Assembly (NCBI RefSeq): GCF_000499845.2
Contig: NC_023749.2
Span: forward strand, 1,521,030-1,585,029
Direction: 5' to 3'
Origin: Phaseolus vulgaris
Taxonomy: Eukaryota; Streptophyta; Magnoliopsida; Fabales; Fabaceae
DNA length: 64,000 nucleotides
Program-made: the position numbers and the translations under genes
The notes under the pieces: generated by a model
The model's database searches: none
What the model saw: the letters and a program-made list of their open reading frames with translations, nothing else
Told to the model about the DNA's origin: nothing
Part shown: positions 49,113-62,305 of the stretch, one piece after another
How the letters are laid out: every line of letters starts with the position of its first letter
Numbering within the stretch: position 1 is the stretch's first letter

Positions 49113-50920
49113 TTCCTCTTCACTGTGCCTTGCTCTTCCAAACTCTAACAAACTTTTCTCTTCCCGCGTTTTTCTTCTTTTTCACTTTTTTCGACTTAAA
49201 TACCACTCACCTATGCCAAGTCATATTCGAATTCTTTCAGACATTATATTTTTTTATTTTTTTTAATAAAATCATATTATTTTTATTTTAAAATAAAAAT
49301 ATTTGTACTCTGTTTAATCCGTGGCATTCGTTAATAAAGCAAAATTCATTTTTTTATTTTATTTAAAAATTTACATTCAATTCTATCATTAAATAAAGTA
49401 AACAACATATTTTATTATAATTGAATTACATAAATTTAACACTGGAATCAATTATAACTAAAAGTTGAATTAATTTGTTTTAATTCAATTTAATTTATTT
49501 GAATCCTCAAGCCGATTCAAACTACTACTCCAGAATTTTGTTCAAGGTTTTTTTTAAGAAAATAAATAAAATTCATAATATTGAACTTTGAGTCAAATTT
49601 ATAATACGAAAATTATCATAATAATTAAATAATATGTATAAATGTATATTATATTTAGCAATATCTTTTAATAATAAATTTATATGTAAAATCATCAAAT
49701 AACAAACAGTTTAGATTATTTTATATTTTTTTTAAATAACGTATTATTATGTACTATTTAAATTATGTACTAAACCAGTTATTTGACCGGTTCGGTTTTC
49801 GAAACAAAACTTTAAAGAAACCGACCATAAAATATATGTTCAAATCATAAAGTGGAGCAACGGATTCATGATAATGAACTGTGATAATAAATTAAAGGTA
49901 CTGTTAATATAAAACATTATTATCATAAAAATATTTCACATAATTTAATAAATTGATTGTATGTTACATCAATTAAAGATTTGTTTATTATTTAATAACT
50001 TTATTGTTTAATTTAATAAAAATACATTTCTATTATAATCATTTTAATTGCTGTAATTACATATAATAATTTGGTTTTACGATTTAAGAACTTTGTGTTA
50101 CACGTTTAACGTTAAAATATATTTCAAAATAATTTGTATCATCGAGTAAAATTTTTTTTTTTTATTATTTATGACTGTTCTAATGAAGAGTTTAAGAGAT
50201 TTTTTAAATTATAACATTTTCTCTTTTTTGTACGGAGTCTTTTATTTATAATTTATTATTCTTTTAAAGTGTTAGGGATTTTAAAGGAGGGTTTATGAAT
50301 CTTAATTTTCTTCTATTATTTAATTTTTTGATTCTCATTACTATTATATGGATTTTAGTTTTTTTTTTTTTTGTCTTGTTAATAGTTCAAATACAGAATG
50401 TGATTGTCGATAAATAATAAATAAAATCATACTTGATCATGGAATATATTATAGGAACACTTTCCTTATATTCATTTAATGGGAATACTTTTTATTAATA
50501 ATTTCTTTATGTTTTATTCCATATTCAGCAAACTTTTTAACATTGCAATAATTAAATTAAATTAGTGATAAACAAAATCATTATAATAACGATAAAAAAA
50601 ATTCAATGAATTGAAGTGAGTTGGCATCCACTGGAGAATGTTTGAATTTAAATCAGAATACTCAAATTTCCTTTATATTTGACCTTTTTATTTATTTTTC
50701 AGATTCAGTTAAAGACAATATTCATCTTAATCTAAATTTGTTCAAAGCAAAACAAATCATTATTTTTTAATTTTATTTAAATTCAATTAAATATGACCCG
50801 ACACTAAAATTCTCCTTTATTCACGGTATCTGTGCAAATTAAGGAAAGTGGTTTCAAAATTGTTGTCATTTTGGACAAAAAAAAATGATTTTTTTATAGC
50901 ATTCAAGCAGTGGGCACCAT
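49113..50920. other. AT-rich spacer upstream of CSLD
   Basis: Divergent promoter region between the small membrane protein gene and the CSLD gene. Very AT-rich; no repeats of note and no gene seen. Confidence 0.6.
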
Positions 50921-52291
50921 CAACTCCACTTCTCTTTCATATCCAAGAACCTTCATATGTAATAATTTTGTATTTCGAAGTAAAATAAGAAAATGAAGGA
51001 AGTAAAAGATTCATTTTTTAATATGAAGATGCAGCATAATACAACTATGATGTGATGGGTTTGAATCATGGAGCAGTAGTGCTTAGTTTTGCTCACGACT
51101 AACTACCTCTCTCTGTCAACGTGTATCAGGGAACGATTGGAGAGCATGTTATAAGCTCTTGCAATCAGTGCCAAAACACTCTGTAATCTGTCACCATTTT
51201 CTTGCAAGGATCAGACACAGTACAAGGATGTCAGATCTCGTCTCAAGCTGAGTGGCATTAACTTTTTGGTATGATCTCTTTTTCACCATCACTCTCAGCT
51301 TGATCCTTTTTCCTGAGATATGCGTTCATGGGGTGTTTCTTTTTCTACTAAAGGTGTGATCTTTATGTGATTATTCTCATCACTTTCATGCACTTGTAAC
51401 GGGCTGATTGATTGCCGAGAATAGAGGCGAGAAAGGTGAAAGTGGGAACATTTTTTTTTCCTGAAATTTAGACTTTTGAGGATTTGTGAGTGAAGCAATG
51501 CAGGGAAGTCAAAGGAGTTTTCCAACTCAGCATGACTTCATGTGACTGTCTGTCTTGAACAGTTCAGCACAACACGCTTTGGTTTATTTATTTGTTGATT
51601 TCTGTTTTTCGTTTTTCTCTACTTTCATCTTCTTCGAGTCCTTGATGAAGCATTGAACCCTTTTCATCGGAATCTTAGTCCTAATGTGGGCTCTTGGTTT
51701 GAGTTGTCAGAAATTGCGAGAAGGATGCTGAAGAACCCTGGATCTTGCACTGGAGGTTTAACTGCATTTGGGTACTTCTGATTCAGCTGAATCTGTAACC
51801 TTTCATAGGTGAGTCTTTAAAGTTTTGTTGCCATTTATTTTATGTATCAGAGATTTTGTTGGTTGCTTGACATTTTCTGTAACCTCTTGAAATTTTGACA
51901 GAGATCCAGATGTAGACTGTAGAGTAAATGATTAGTTAAATTTTGATTTTGAACAGTGGAGAATTTTTCACAAAATTTAAAAAGCTTGGACTTGATTGAG
52001 ACTTGAATGATGCACCTTTATTATTAGGATAGCGTTAGGTGCAATTCACTTGAATATTTATTTTTGTCTTATCAATTATCATTGTACGATTTATTGATTA
52101 CGAATTTAGATTCACCTTTGAACTTTGATTCCAATCTCTATAACACAACGTTGAAGAAGATCCGATTGCTCAAGTAGTGGATTTTGCAGGACTTTTAAGA
52201 TTAGTCTCTATAACACAATGCTGAAGAAGATCTGATTGTTCAAGTTGTGGATTTTTGCAGGACTTTTAAGATTAGTCTTTGTTCTTCAAAT
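50921..52291 (+). promoter_or_regulatory. Promoter and 5' leader of the CSLD gene
   Basis: The leader likely contains an intron. A strong donor (TTTCATAG then GTGAGT at 51809) precedes two candidate acceptors (TTTTGCAG ending at 52189 and TTTTTGCAG ending at 52260), both followed by GACTTTTAAGATTAGTCT. The minus-strand frame 51295-51525 lies in this leader and looks like chance. Confidence 0.6.
52136..52275 (+). repeat. 70-bp tandem duplication carrying a 3' splice site
   Basis: Two units of 70 bp start at CTCTATAACACAA (52136 and 52206). Each contains GAAGAAGATC, a pyrimidine-rich tract, GCAG and GACTTTTAAGATTAGT. They differ at a handful of positions. The second ends 17 bp before the CSLD start codon. 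Confidence 0.95.
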
Positions 52292-55200
52292 ATGTCGTCA
52301 AAACCATTCAAGCCAAGCCGGTTATCTCATTCTCAGCCACCAACTTCTGAGGCTTCTGATGGCCAGAAGCCTCCTTTGCCTCCAACCGTGACGTTTGGTC
52401 GAAGAACTTCCTCTGGTCGCTACATCAGCTACTCCAGAGATGATCTTGACAGTGAACTTGGGAGTAGTGACTTCATGAATTACACAGTGCATATGCCTCA
52501 GACACCTGATAACCAACCTATGGATCCATCAATTTCACAGAAAGTTGAGGAGCAATATGTGTCAAGCTCCCTTTTTACCGGAGGATTCAACAGTGTTACT
52601 CATGCCCATCTAATGGATAAGGTGATAGAATCCGAAGCAAGCCATCCACAGATGGCTGGTGCAAAAGGGTCTTCATGTGCAATTCCTGGTTGTGATTGTA
52701 AGGTGATGAGTGACGAACGTGGTGTGGATATTCTCCCTTGTGAGTGTGACTTTAAGATATGCAGAGACTGCTATATAGATGCAGTAAAAGCAGGAGATGG
52801 AATGTGCCCGGGATGCAAAGAGCCTTACAAAAACACAGAGCTAGATGAAGTTGCTGTGGATGAACGAAATGGTGGAAGGCCATATCCGCTTCCTCCCTCA
52901 AGTGGAGTGTCTAAAATGGAGAGGAGATTGTCCTTGATGAAGTCAACAAAGTCAGCATTGATGAGAAGTCAGACTGGAGATTTTGATCACAATCGGTGGC
53001 TCTATGAAACAAAGGGTACCTATGGTTATGGCAATGCTATTTGGCCAAAGGGAGGAAATTTTGGAAGTGGAAATGGGGATGATGATGATGTTGTTGAGCC
53101 AATGGATCTGATGAACAGACCCTGGAGGCCACTTACTAGGAAACTCAAGATACCTGCTGCTATTCTCAGCCCATATAGGTAAAAATACTTTTGTTTTCTT
53201 TTGCCTTGGATTCTTTGTAAAAAAAATTCAAATCAGTGATTAAGATACTTACATTACACCACAATGTTTTCTTCAATTTTCCAATGATAATTGACTTTGA
53301 TGAAGCCTTTTGAAAACGAATTATATTTCATAACTTTTTATAGTTGTATGATCTTATTGCCTGTAGTTTGTATGATGTGGTCTAATCAAGTGTGTTACAC
53401 CAATCATCTGTCTTCTAACAAGTATGTTGTTTCTGTTGCTTCTAATTTTTCAGACTCATCATATTCATTCGGTTGGTTGTCCTGGTACTCTTCCTCACAT
53501 GGAGGGTGAAGCACAAAAATAGCGATGCAATCTGGCTATGGGGAATGTCTGTGGTATGTGAGATATGGTTTGCCTTTTCCTGGCTACTGGATCAACTTCC
53601 CAAGCTATGTCCAATAAATCGTTCCACAGATCTTAATGTTCTGAACGAAAAATTTGAAGTGCGAAGTCCCAACAATCCTACTGGAAAGTCTGATCTACCA
53701 GGCATAGATGTCTTTGTCTCTACCGCTGATCCTGAGAAAGAACCACCTCTTGTCACTGCAAACACCATCTTATCTATCCTAGCCGCAGACTATCCAGTTG
53801 AGAAACTTTCTTGCTATGTTTCTGATGATGGAGGCGCACTTCTGACATTTGAGGCAATGGCTGAAGCTGCCAGTTTTGCCAATGTGTGGGTTCCATTCTG
53901 CCGTAAGCACAATATAGAGCCTAGGAATCCTGAATCATATTTCAACCTAAAGAGAGATCCCTACAAAAACAAAGTCAAGCCAGATTTTGTCAAGGATCGC
54001 AGAAGGGTGAAGCGTGAGTATGATGAGTTCAAGGTCAGGATCAACGGTCTGCCTGACTCTATCCGGCGCCGGTCTGATGCCTTTCATGCAAGAGAGGAAT
54101 TGAGGGCCATGAAATTGCAGAGACAAAACAAGGTAGATGAACCTGTAGAAGCTTTAAAGATTCCAAAAGCCACATGGATGGCTGATGGAACTCACTGGCC
54201 AGGGACTTGGTTGAATCCTTCATCCGAGCACTCTAAGGGTGATCATGCTGGTATAATTCAGGTATTAAACATAGTGTTCCACTAGTTCCTAGTGGAGTTA
54301 CTTGTCAAGTGTCAAGTTTATTCTTTGAGAGATGAGAGTGAATAATTCATGGTTGATGAATGATGCAGGTGATGTTGAAACCTCCAAGTGATGAACCTCT
54401 TCTGGGAAATGCAGACGATGAAAAGCTCATTGACTTGGCTGATGTTGATATCCGTCTACCCCTTCTTGTTTATGTTTCTAGAGAGAAACGTCCAGGCTAT
54501 GATCACAACAAAAAAGCCGGTGCCATGAATGCCTTGGTTCGAGCCTCAGCCATCATGTCAAATGGTCCTTTTATACTCAATCTTGACTGTGATCACTACA
54601 TCTACAACTCCAAGGCAATGAGGGAAGGTATGTGCTTTATGATGGACCGTGGTGGTGACCGAATTTGCTATGTTCAGTTCCCTCAAAGATTTGAGGGAAT
54701 TGACCCTTCTGACAGATATGCCAATCACAACACTGTCTTCTTTGATGTCAACATGAGAGCACTTGATGGACTTCAAGGACCAGTCTATGTAGGAACTGGT
54801 TGCCTTTTCAGAAGAGTTGCTCTCTATGGTTTTGATCCTCCTCGCTCTAAAGAACACCCTGGCTGCTGTAGTTGCTGCTTTGGCAGAAAAAAGAAGAATG
54901 CTAACATCTCCGAAGAGAATCGGTCACTGAGGATGGGTGACTCTGATGAAGAAGAAGAAGAAATGAATCTATCAATGTTCCCTAAGAGATTTGGAAACTC
55001 AACTTTGCTTATTGACTCAATCCCAGTGGCAGAGTTTCAAGGCAGGCCACTAGCCGATCACCCTGCAGTGAAGAATGGACGCCCTCCGGGCGCCCTCACC
55101 ATACCGCGCGAGCTTCTCGATGCATCGACCGTGGCAGAGGCCATCAGTGTGATCTCTTGCTGGTATGAGGACAAAACTGAGTGGGGACAGCGTGTTGGAT

Positions 55201-56120
55201 GGATCTATGGATCAGTTACAGAAGATGTGGTTACCGGCTATAGGATGCACAATAGAGGGTGGAAATCAGTGTACTGTGTTACCAAGCGTGATGCATTTCG
55301 TGGCACTGCTCCAATCAATCTCACTGATAGGCTGCATCAGGTCCTTAGATGGGCAACTGGGTCAGTAGAAATATTCTTCTCAAGAAACAATGCACTTCTG
55401 GCAAGCCCAAGAATGAAGTTTCTCCAAAGGATTGCATACCTCAATGTTGGAATCTATCCCTTCACTTCCTTTTTCCTGATCGTCTACTGCTTCCTCCCTG
55501 CACTTTCCCTCTTCTCTGGCCAATTCATTGTTCAAACTCTCAATGTCACTTTCCTTGTGTATCTCTTGACCATCACTGTGACTTTGTGCATGCTGGCAGT
55601 GCTTGAAATCAAGTGGTCTGGCATTGAGCTGGAGGAGTGGTGGAGAAATGAGCAGTTTTGGCTGATTGGAGGAACAAGTGCACACCTAGCCGCTGTGCTG
55701 CAGGGTCTGCTCAAAGTGGTAGCAGGCATTGAAATCTCCTTCACCTTGACATCAAAATCTGCTGGGGATGATGTAGACGATGAGTTTGCTGATCTCTATG
55801 TTGTGAAGTGGACATCCCTTATGATCCCACCAATCACAATCATGATGGTTAACTTGATAGCAATAGCAGTTGGAGTGAGCAGGACCATATACAGTGTGAT
55901 ACCTCAGTGGAGTCGTCTACTAGGTGGTGTGTTCTTCAGTTTTTGGGTGTTGACTCATCTCTACCCTTTTGCAAAAGGGTTGATGGGAAGGAGAGGAAGA
56001 ACACCAACCATTGTTTTTGTATGGTCTGGTCTCATAGCAATCACAATATCACTCCTTTGGGTGGCCATCAATCCCCCTGCTGGTACCAACCAGATCGGTG
56101 GTTCATTCCAGTTCCCATGA
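52292..56120 (+). CDS. CSLD3-like: Cellulose synthase-like protein D (CSLD2/CSLD3 type)
   Basis: A processive GT2 glycan synthase needed for tip growth and new cell walls (root hairs in Arabidopsis CSLD3/KOJAK). Three coding exons (52292-53178, 53454-54261, 54369-56120) give 1148 residues; AtCSLD3 has 1145. The N-terminus carries the basic CSLD extension and a RING-like zinc region ([29 protein letters not shown]). Two membrane helices follow at the exon 1/2 join ([16 protein letters not shown] and [17 protein letters not shown]). The catalytic signature is complete: SDDGG (first Asp), DCDH, TED in SVTEDVVTG, and QVLRW. Six further helices lie in the C-terminal third. It ends in GGSFQFP. Start: [14 protein letters not shown], the family start. 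Confidence 0.97.
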
Positions 56121-56404
56121 ATACCTCATTCTTTTTGCAGGTTACATTTTTTTTGTTGTTTAAAATTCTTTTTCCCTCTTGAGTCAACAACTGAGTGATG
56201 ATGATAGCAGTGAATGAACTTCATCACAGTTTATGGTGCTTGTGAATTTTGTGAAGAAAATTAAAACTGGAAATATTTGATACTGAATGAAGATTTGTTC
56301 TAGCCTTATATCACTCACAAAACTTGTATATCTTTCTTGAATGATTTGTAGATATGTTCAGTAAAACTCTAATTTTAATCAAACATTAGTGTAAATCTAT
56401 GTAA

Positions 56405-56820
56405 CAAAGACACAGACACCGATACGATACACCGATACGAAAATACGTATAGTCTCTGTATAGTCTCTAAAACGTAGGACATAGGAATACAGATTTATAT
56501 ATTATATAAATTGACAATTAAGATTAATGTGCACAAATATATTTTATTTTTCTCATAGCAGAAAAATGTTTTTCATAACTGGTTCAAAAAAAATTATTTC
56601 TTATTTTTGTAATCATAATAAAAATTTATACAATAATTTTAAGCTTTTATAATATTAATGTATTTCTCCTTTTTAAAATTGTGTTAGAACCGTATTAAAA
56701 TTGACAGAAATTCAATAAATATTTGTTGAATTGGACACTTCATCGATACGTGTTCTACGAGTATCGGTGTCGGATATATGAGTCTGATACAGACACACCT
56801 ACACCATTTAAGATGTGTGT
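56405..56820 (-). mobile_element. Dispersed MITE family 1, copy E (inverted)
   Basis: Starts near GACACAGACACCGATACGAT and ends near GTCTGATACAGACACACC, about 285 bp past the CSLD stop. It is inverted relative to copies A-C, with the GACAC-rich inverted termini and the shared AT-rich core. Confidence 0.7.
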
Positions 56821-59721
56821 CTGAGTCTCATAGGTAAAAACACTTAAAAAGATTTATCCATTTTTAACATGAAATTTTCCAATTCTTGAACTCTAAAACG
56901 AGTTTATGTTTAGAATGATTTTTCTAAGAACTTGTTACAATTTTCTTCCCTTAAATCAAGTGAGTGAATTGAAACAATTAATGTTCCTCAAAAAATTTGA
57001 GTTAATTATAAAAAAATTTATACTATGTCATATAAAAGTAGTAACTCTGAGACACTCCAAAATATTACTTAAACAAATTGCTAGAATATCCAAACTAAAC
57101 AACTTCTAAAACGAATATTACAATCAAGTTTTTCTAAAATACAGTTTTCATTGTCTTTTGTCCTTATTCAAACAGATGGATTACTGTAATTAATTTTATT
57201 TATATGTAATTATTTTGATCATGTTGAATTATATTAACTAATAATTAATTATTTTCAATTTCAATTTCAATTAAAGTGATACAAGTTTACACATTTTGGC
57301 ATCTCCACTTTTACCTTTTTGAACTAAAATATAATTATCCTCTATTCCTCTATTTTTAATAAAAAAATAGCACTTTTTATTTGTCACTTTTTAAATTTTA
57401 AGATAAAATGCATATTTTTCAATTATATTCTTAATTTAATTAATGTAGAAAAAACTAATTATCATAATATAAAGAAAAAAATATATAATGCTTATGTTTG
57501 ATGGGGTAAATAAGCTAATTACTAATTTATAAATTATTTTAACCAACACAAAAATATTTGATAAACTATTTTGAGTAATTTATTTTGAAGAACTTTTAAC
57601 TATTATAAACTACAATTAATTTATGACTTTTTCTTATTAGCATCTTTTCTATTTTAATGTATCGTTTTATCATTTTGAATTTCTTTTCACTTATTATTAC
57701 TTATTTTTAATTTTACATACACGATTGCATTATTTTTAATATTTTTTAAATTATTTTATACGTTTTTTTATGTATTTTAAATTAAAAAAATGTTTAACAT
57801 TACTGGATATTATCTCGTATGAAAGTTAGACACAATAAAAGTTATTAAAAAAACTCAATTTAAAATTAGTTTAAATCGAGAAATAAAAATAAATAAATCT
57901 TTTAAAATAAATAAAAATTTAATTTGATTAGCAATCATTAGATTAACTAATTTAAATAAAATGACTTATTCAAAATATATATACAATTTTTAAAAATAAA
58001 TAAAAATATTAAAAAGTCCAAAATAAATTTAATTATTTAAAAATATAAAATTATAATTGCATAATAATATTATATTTTTACCTAGAAAACACAAATTTAT
58101 TTTATTACGACAAAAAATATATAATTATATATGTTTATGTGATTTTACATTTATTAATTATTTCTTACCAAATATTTCTAATTCAATAAATTAGTTTATA
58201 AGCTTTAAACATATATAAATTAAGAGTTTAAAACCTACACCTAATTTATGAGTTACAAATTATGGAAACTAATCCAAAGGGTGGAATTTACAATCTATAA
58301 CTCAACATTTAGAAGCTCATTTGGAAATGGAAAAAGTGTATACTTGACACCAAATTATAATAATATTTAAAATTAAAAATAATTAAAATATTATTTAATT
58401 AATTTTTAAAATGTATTTTTTTACAGTATTTACGGTGTTAATATATCACCATCCTTAAGAAATATGTTACTATTACTTACTTGAAAAAAGTTATTTTTAT
58501 GTGCTTATTTTTTAGAAATTGGAGTATGTTGTTGTATAAAATATTAAAATGGCTTGCAATATGATGAACTTGATAACAAAAATATTATTTCTATTAAATT
58601 CATCTTGATTACAGAATTGGATGTTTTACCTACTTCTTAGATTTTCTACATGCATACCAAAAACTTAATGTAATTCTAAAATTAATAATTTAAAAATGAC
58701 AAAGGGACAAGTTTTGTTCAAATTTCATCTCAGATTTAAATTTATTACATTTTATTAATTATAAAAGAGGTTAAACATGTTTATGGTCTATATACTTTAA
58801 CACCAAATTGGAAATTGGTTTTTCATCTGTGATATATAAACATTAGACAAATATTTTTAATATGAAAATGATTATAATAAGTGATTTTGTATTTATTATT
58901 ATTTTGATTAGAGATTGATGCTTGTAACTAATTTCATTTATTAACTTCAAATTAAACTAATATCGGATACACACTGATTTCAATCATTTTCACATTAAGT
59001 ATTAACCTAAAATTTTGCATCACAAAGAAAAATCAATGAGCAAAATTAGGAACATGTTTAATCCTTATAAAAGTTATCAAATTGATTAAACATTTGCTTA
59101 TATAAAATTGTCTTGAAGATTGGCTTTGCATTATTAAAACAAGTTACCTCTTTCTTTGTTTGAGGAGGCTTAAATAAGATAGTGTGGCTTAACTAAATGA
59201 ACAAATTCCTTAACCTATCAAAAATATCTTTTTTCGAGCCCTGATATATTGGCACATTTGACGTTGCAGACGTGACAGAGTGAGATTGCACGCGAATGAG
59301 CAGTTATAATAGGTGACGTAACCAGTTTTGCGTGTGCCAGTATATGTGAAGGAATCTGTGACTGGGTAATTATAGTAGGATTATTACACCGATTAATTCA
59401 TCTAACCGATGTAATATATGGTTCTTATTAAAAAAAAATGATTTTTTTTTCATGAAAAGTGAGTGACCATAAACATTACATAAGTAACCACTTACACATA
59501 CGGTTAACATTTTTGCGTGCGTCACATAAGTAATCACTTACCTAAACATGAGTAATATATTATAATATACCAAATATTACTTAATTAATGTCACACCAAA
59601 TATCACTTTTAAAGTGTCAATTAATGTCACAAGTATCAAGTATGGGTCCATCTTAGTAACCAAGGGTATTAATAGAACATTTTTCATAGCCTAAATCCAG
59701 ACACAACACACAACATAAACA
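56821..59721. other. AT-rich spacer and 4CL promoter
   Basis: Very AT-rich to about 59150 with no gene seen. From 59240 it becomes less AT-rich and presumably holds the 4CL promoter. Visible motifs are TGACGT near 59313 and two similar palindromic blocks AAGTAACCACTTA / AAGTAATCACTTA near 59484 and 59529. No clear TATA box assigned. Confidence 0.5.
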
Positions 59722-62305
59722 ATGTCAGAAAGAGCTGAACCTGAAACACCCCAAACACACATTTTCAGATCAAAATTACCAGACATACCCCTCCCCAACA
59801 ACCTCCTTCTCCACACATACTGCTTCCTTAAACTTCCCCAAGTTTCCCACCGTACGTGCCTTATCGCCGCCGCCAGAACCTATACCTACGCCGAAACTCA
59901 CAGCGCCTCCCGGAAGGTGGCCGCCGGCATGTCGAAGCTGGGCATCCAGAAGGGCGACGCCGTCATGATTCTCCTCCCTAACTCCCCGGAGTTCGTGTTC
60001 TCCTTCATGGCAGCCTCCATGCTCGGCGCCGTGGCCACAACCGCCAACCCCTCCTACACCGCCGCCGAAATCGCCAAGCAACTCGCCGCCTCCAACGCCA
60101 AGCTGGTCGTCACCCTCTCCGAGAACGTCCCCAAGCTCCACCAGCAAGAGCGCCAACACTTCTTCAAGGTGGTCACCGTCGACGACCCGCCGGAGAATTG
60201 CACGAGGTTCCCGGAGGGCGACGAGAGCGGGGTTCCGGAGGTCGAGATATCGGCGGAGGACGCGGTGGCGCTGCCGTTTTCGTCGGGGACGACGGGGCTA
60301 GCGAAGGGGGTGATTCTGACGCACAAGAGTTTGGTAACGAGCGTGGCGCAACAGATGGAGGGAGAGAACCCGAACATGTACCTGAAAGAAGAGGACGTTG
60401 TGTTGTGCGTGCTTCCTCTTTTTCACATATTCTCCATGCACATCGCCATGATGTGCGCGCTGAGAGCGGGGAGTGCCATTTTGTTGATCGAGAAGTTTGA
60501 GATGAGGAAGCTGCTGGAGGCGATTGAGCGGCAAAGGGTCACGGTGGCGATAGTGGTGCCGCCGCTGGTGGCCGCACTTACGAAGAACAGTACGGTGGAG
60601 GAGTATGATTTGAGGTCGATACGATTGGTGATATCGGGGGCTGCGCCGCTGGGGCAACAGGCGGAGGAAGCTCTCCGGAAAAGGTTGCCTAACGCCATTC
60701 TGGGACAGGTATACTCTTCTTTACATTGTTATAAAAAGTGAATTTTAAGTCTAACTGAATCCCATACAATCCCATAAAATCGGTTGAATGAGATGAAGTT
60801 TGTATCTACATATAAAATGTTATAATCTCTATCTACACCATGCATTGATTCATTGTTCTTCCATCTTATCTCTCTCTTTCTCTGAATGAAGGGCTATGGA
60901 ATGACAGAGGGTGGACCAGTTTTGACTATGTCTCTGGGCTTTGCAAAGTATCCATTCCCAACGAAATCTGGTTCATGCGGAACTGTGATCAGAAATGGTG
61001 AACTGAAGATCATTGACCCTCTAACATCCTTTTCTCTTCCCCGTAACCACTCTGGGGAGATTTGCGTCCGTGGGCCACAGATCATGAAAGGGTACCTGAA
61101 TGACGAGGAGGCCACTGCAGCCGCCATTGATGGAGATGGTTGGCTTCACACAGGTGATATTGGGTACGTGGATGATGATGATGAGGTTTTCCTCGTTGAC
61201 AGGGCCAAGGAACTCATCAAATTCAAAGGCTTTCAGGTACATGCATATATACTATAACATCTCTTCTTCTTCTTCCTTTTGTATTCACTCACCTGCTATT
61301 ACTTTTACAGGTGCCGCCGGCAGAACTTGAAGACCTTCTCATGCGCCACCCTTCCATTGCAGATGCAGCTGTCGTCCCGTAAGTAACCATCTATCACAAT
61401 TTCTATGCAATGATTTGAATTATTTACATATTAAATAATAAAAATATCTCTTACAATATTTTAGATTTTTAACTAAAACTAATCTTATACTTTAATTACC
61501 TTTTTTATCAGTTGTTATTGATGTATAATTATAAAAGTTTTGAAGTCGAACATTCTTCTTAAATATTCTTAAATGAGGAATCCATACGTTAACAAAGTGT
61601 TCGATTTAAAAAATATTAATTAAATTTTTAATAATTTTAATACGGATCTAATACCATTTTTAAAAAAATATATATACATTAATTTTTTTTAAAAATTAAA
61701 TTGATCATATAAATTTTTATTATAATTTTAAAAATAAAGAACAAACTTTTTAAATGATAAACATTTTTATTATAAGTGTTTATTTTATAAGTTATAATTA
61801 CTTTGTCCATTATAACTACTATATCATAATAGTATGAGTTATTTTTTATTTTTTTATCTGTTATATAAATATATTACTCAATAATTTAAGTATAATTAAT
61901 AAAATATATTATTTTATTATTATTATTATAAATTTTTATTCTTTTTATAAATTAGATATATAAACTAATAATGCAATGTTGTTATTGGAACAATCCCTCC
62001 AAAATAACGTTACAGGCAGAATGACGATGCCGCCGGTGAAGTTCCGGTCGCTTTTGTCGTGAGCTTTGATCTTACAGAAGATGCTGTAAAGGATTTTATA
62101 GCTAAACAGGTAGAATTAGTAAGATTAATTATAAAATATTTAGAATTAAGAGAATGAGACGATGTGTTTGATGTGATCATAGGTGGTGTTTTACAAGAGA
62201 CTGCACAAAGTGTATTTTGTTGACGAGATTCCAAAGTCTTCCACTGGAAAGATATTAAGAAAAGAACTGAGAGCAAAGGTGGGGAGCATTATTCAGAGGA
62301 CCTAG
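59722..62305 (+). CDS. 4CL: 4-coumarate-CoA ligase
   Basis: Activates hydroxycinnamates (4-coumarate, caffeate, ferulate) to CoA thioesters via an adenylate, feeding lignin and flavonoids; cytosolic. Five exons (59722-60708, 60892-61236, 61311-61378, 62016-62109, 62183-62305) give 538 residues. Box I reads [11 protein letters not shown] (187-197) where 4CLs normally have Pro in place of Ala194. Box II ([16 protein letters not shown]) and [10 protein letters not shown], the hinge [15 protein letters not shown], and catalytic Lys in [13 protein letters not shown] are present. The segment [10 protein letters not shown] has Ile304 where AtCL2 has Lys lining the substrate pocket, and PLFHIFSMH differs from the usual HIY.LN. 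So substrate range may differ. Exon 1 is strongly GC-rich. No peroxisomal SKL-type end (ends IIQRT), so a true 4CL more than an OPC-8-type ligase. Confidence 0.9.
60735..60835 (-). repeat. Dispersed repeat family 2, inverted copy in 4CL intron 1
   Basis: AAGTCTAACTGAATCCCATA, CCATAAAATCGGTTGAATGA and TTTGTATCTACATATAAAAT follow in the inverse order of the blocks at 40321-40530. It makes up most of the 183-bp intron, so the intron itself may have been shaped by the insertion. Confidence 0.5.
61540..61800 (+). repeat. Degraded MITE family 1 member in 4CL intron 3
   Basis: A decayed block order resembling family 1: CGATTTAAAAAATATTAATT, TTTAATACGGATCTAATACC, then an ATTAATTTT...ATTATAATTTTAAAAATAA core. 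Ends not recognised. It could also be ordinary AT-rich intron. Confidence 0.35.

Noticed and set aside
51295..51525. A 76-codon minus-strand frame upstream of CSLD
   Set aside because: It lies in the probable CSLD leader, has no homologue I recognise and no splice context.
59776..60698. Several long minus- and plus-strand frames over 4CL exon 1
   Set aside because: These are shadows of a GC-rich coding exon; the 4CL frame has complete domain motifs.
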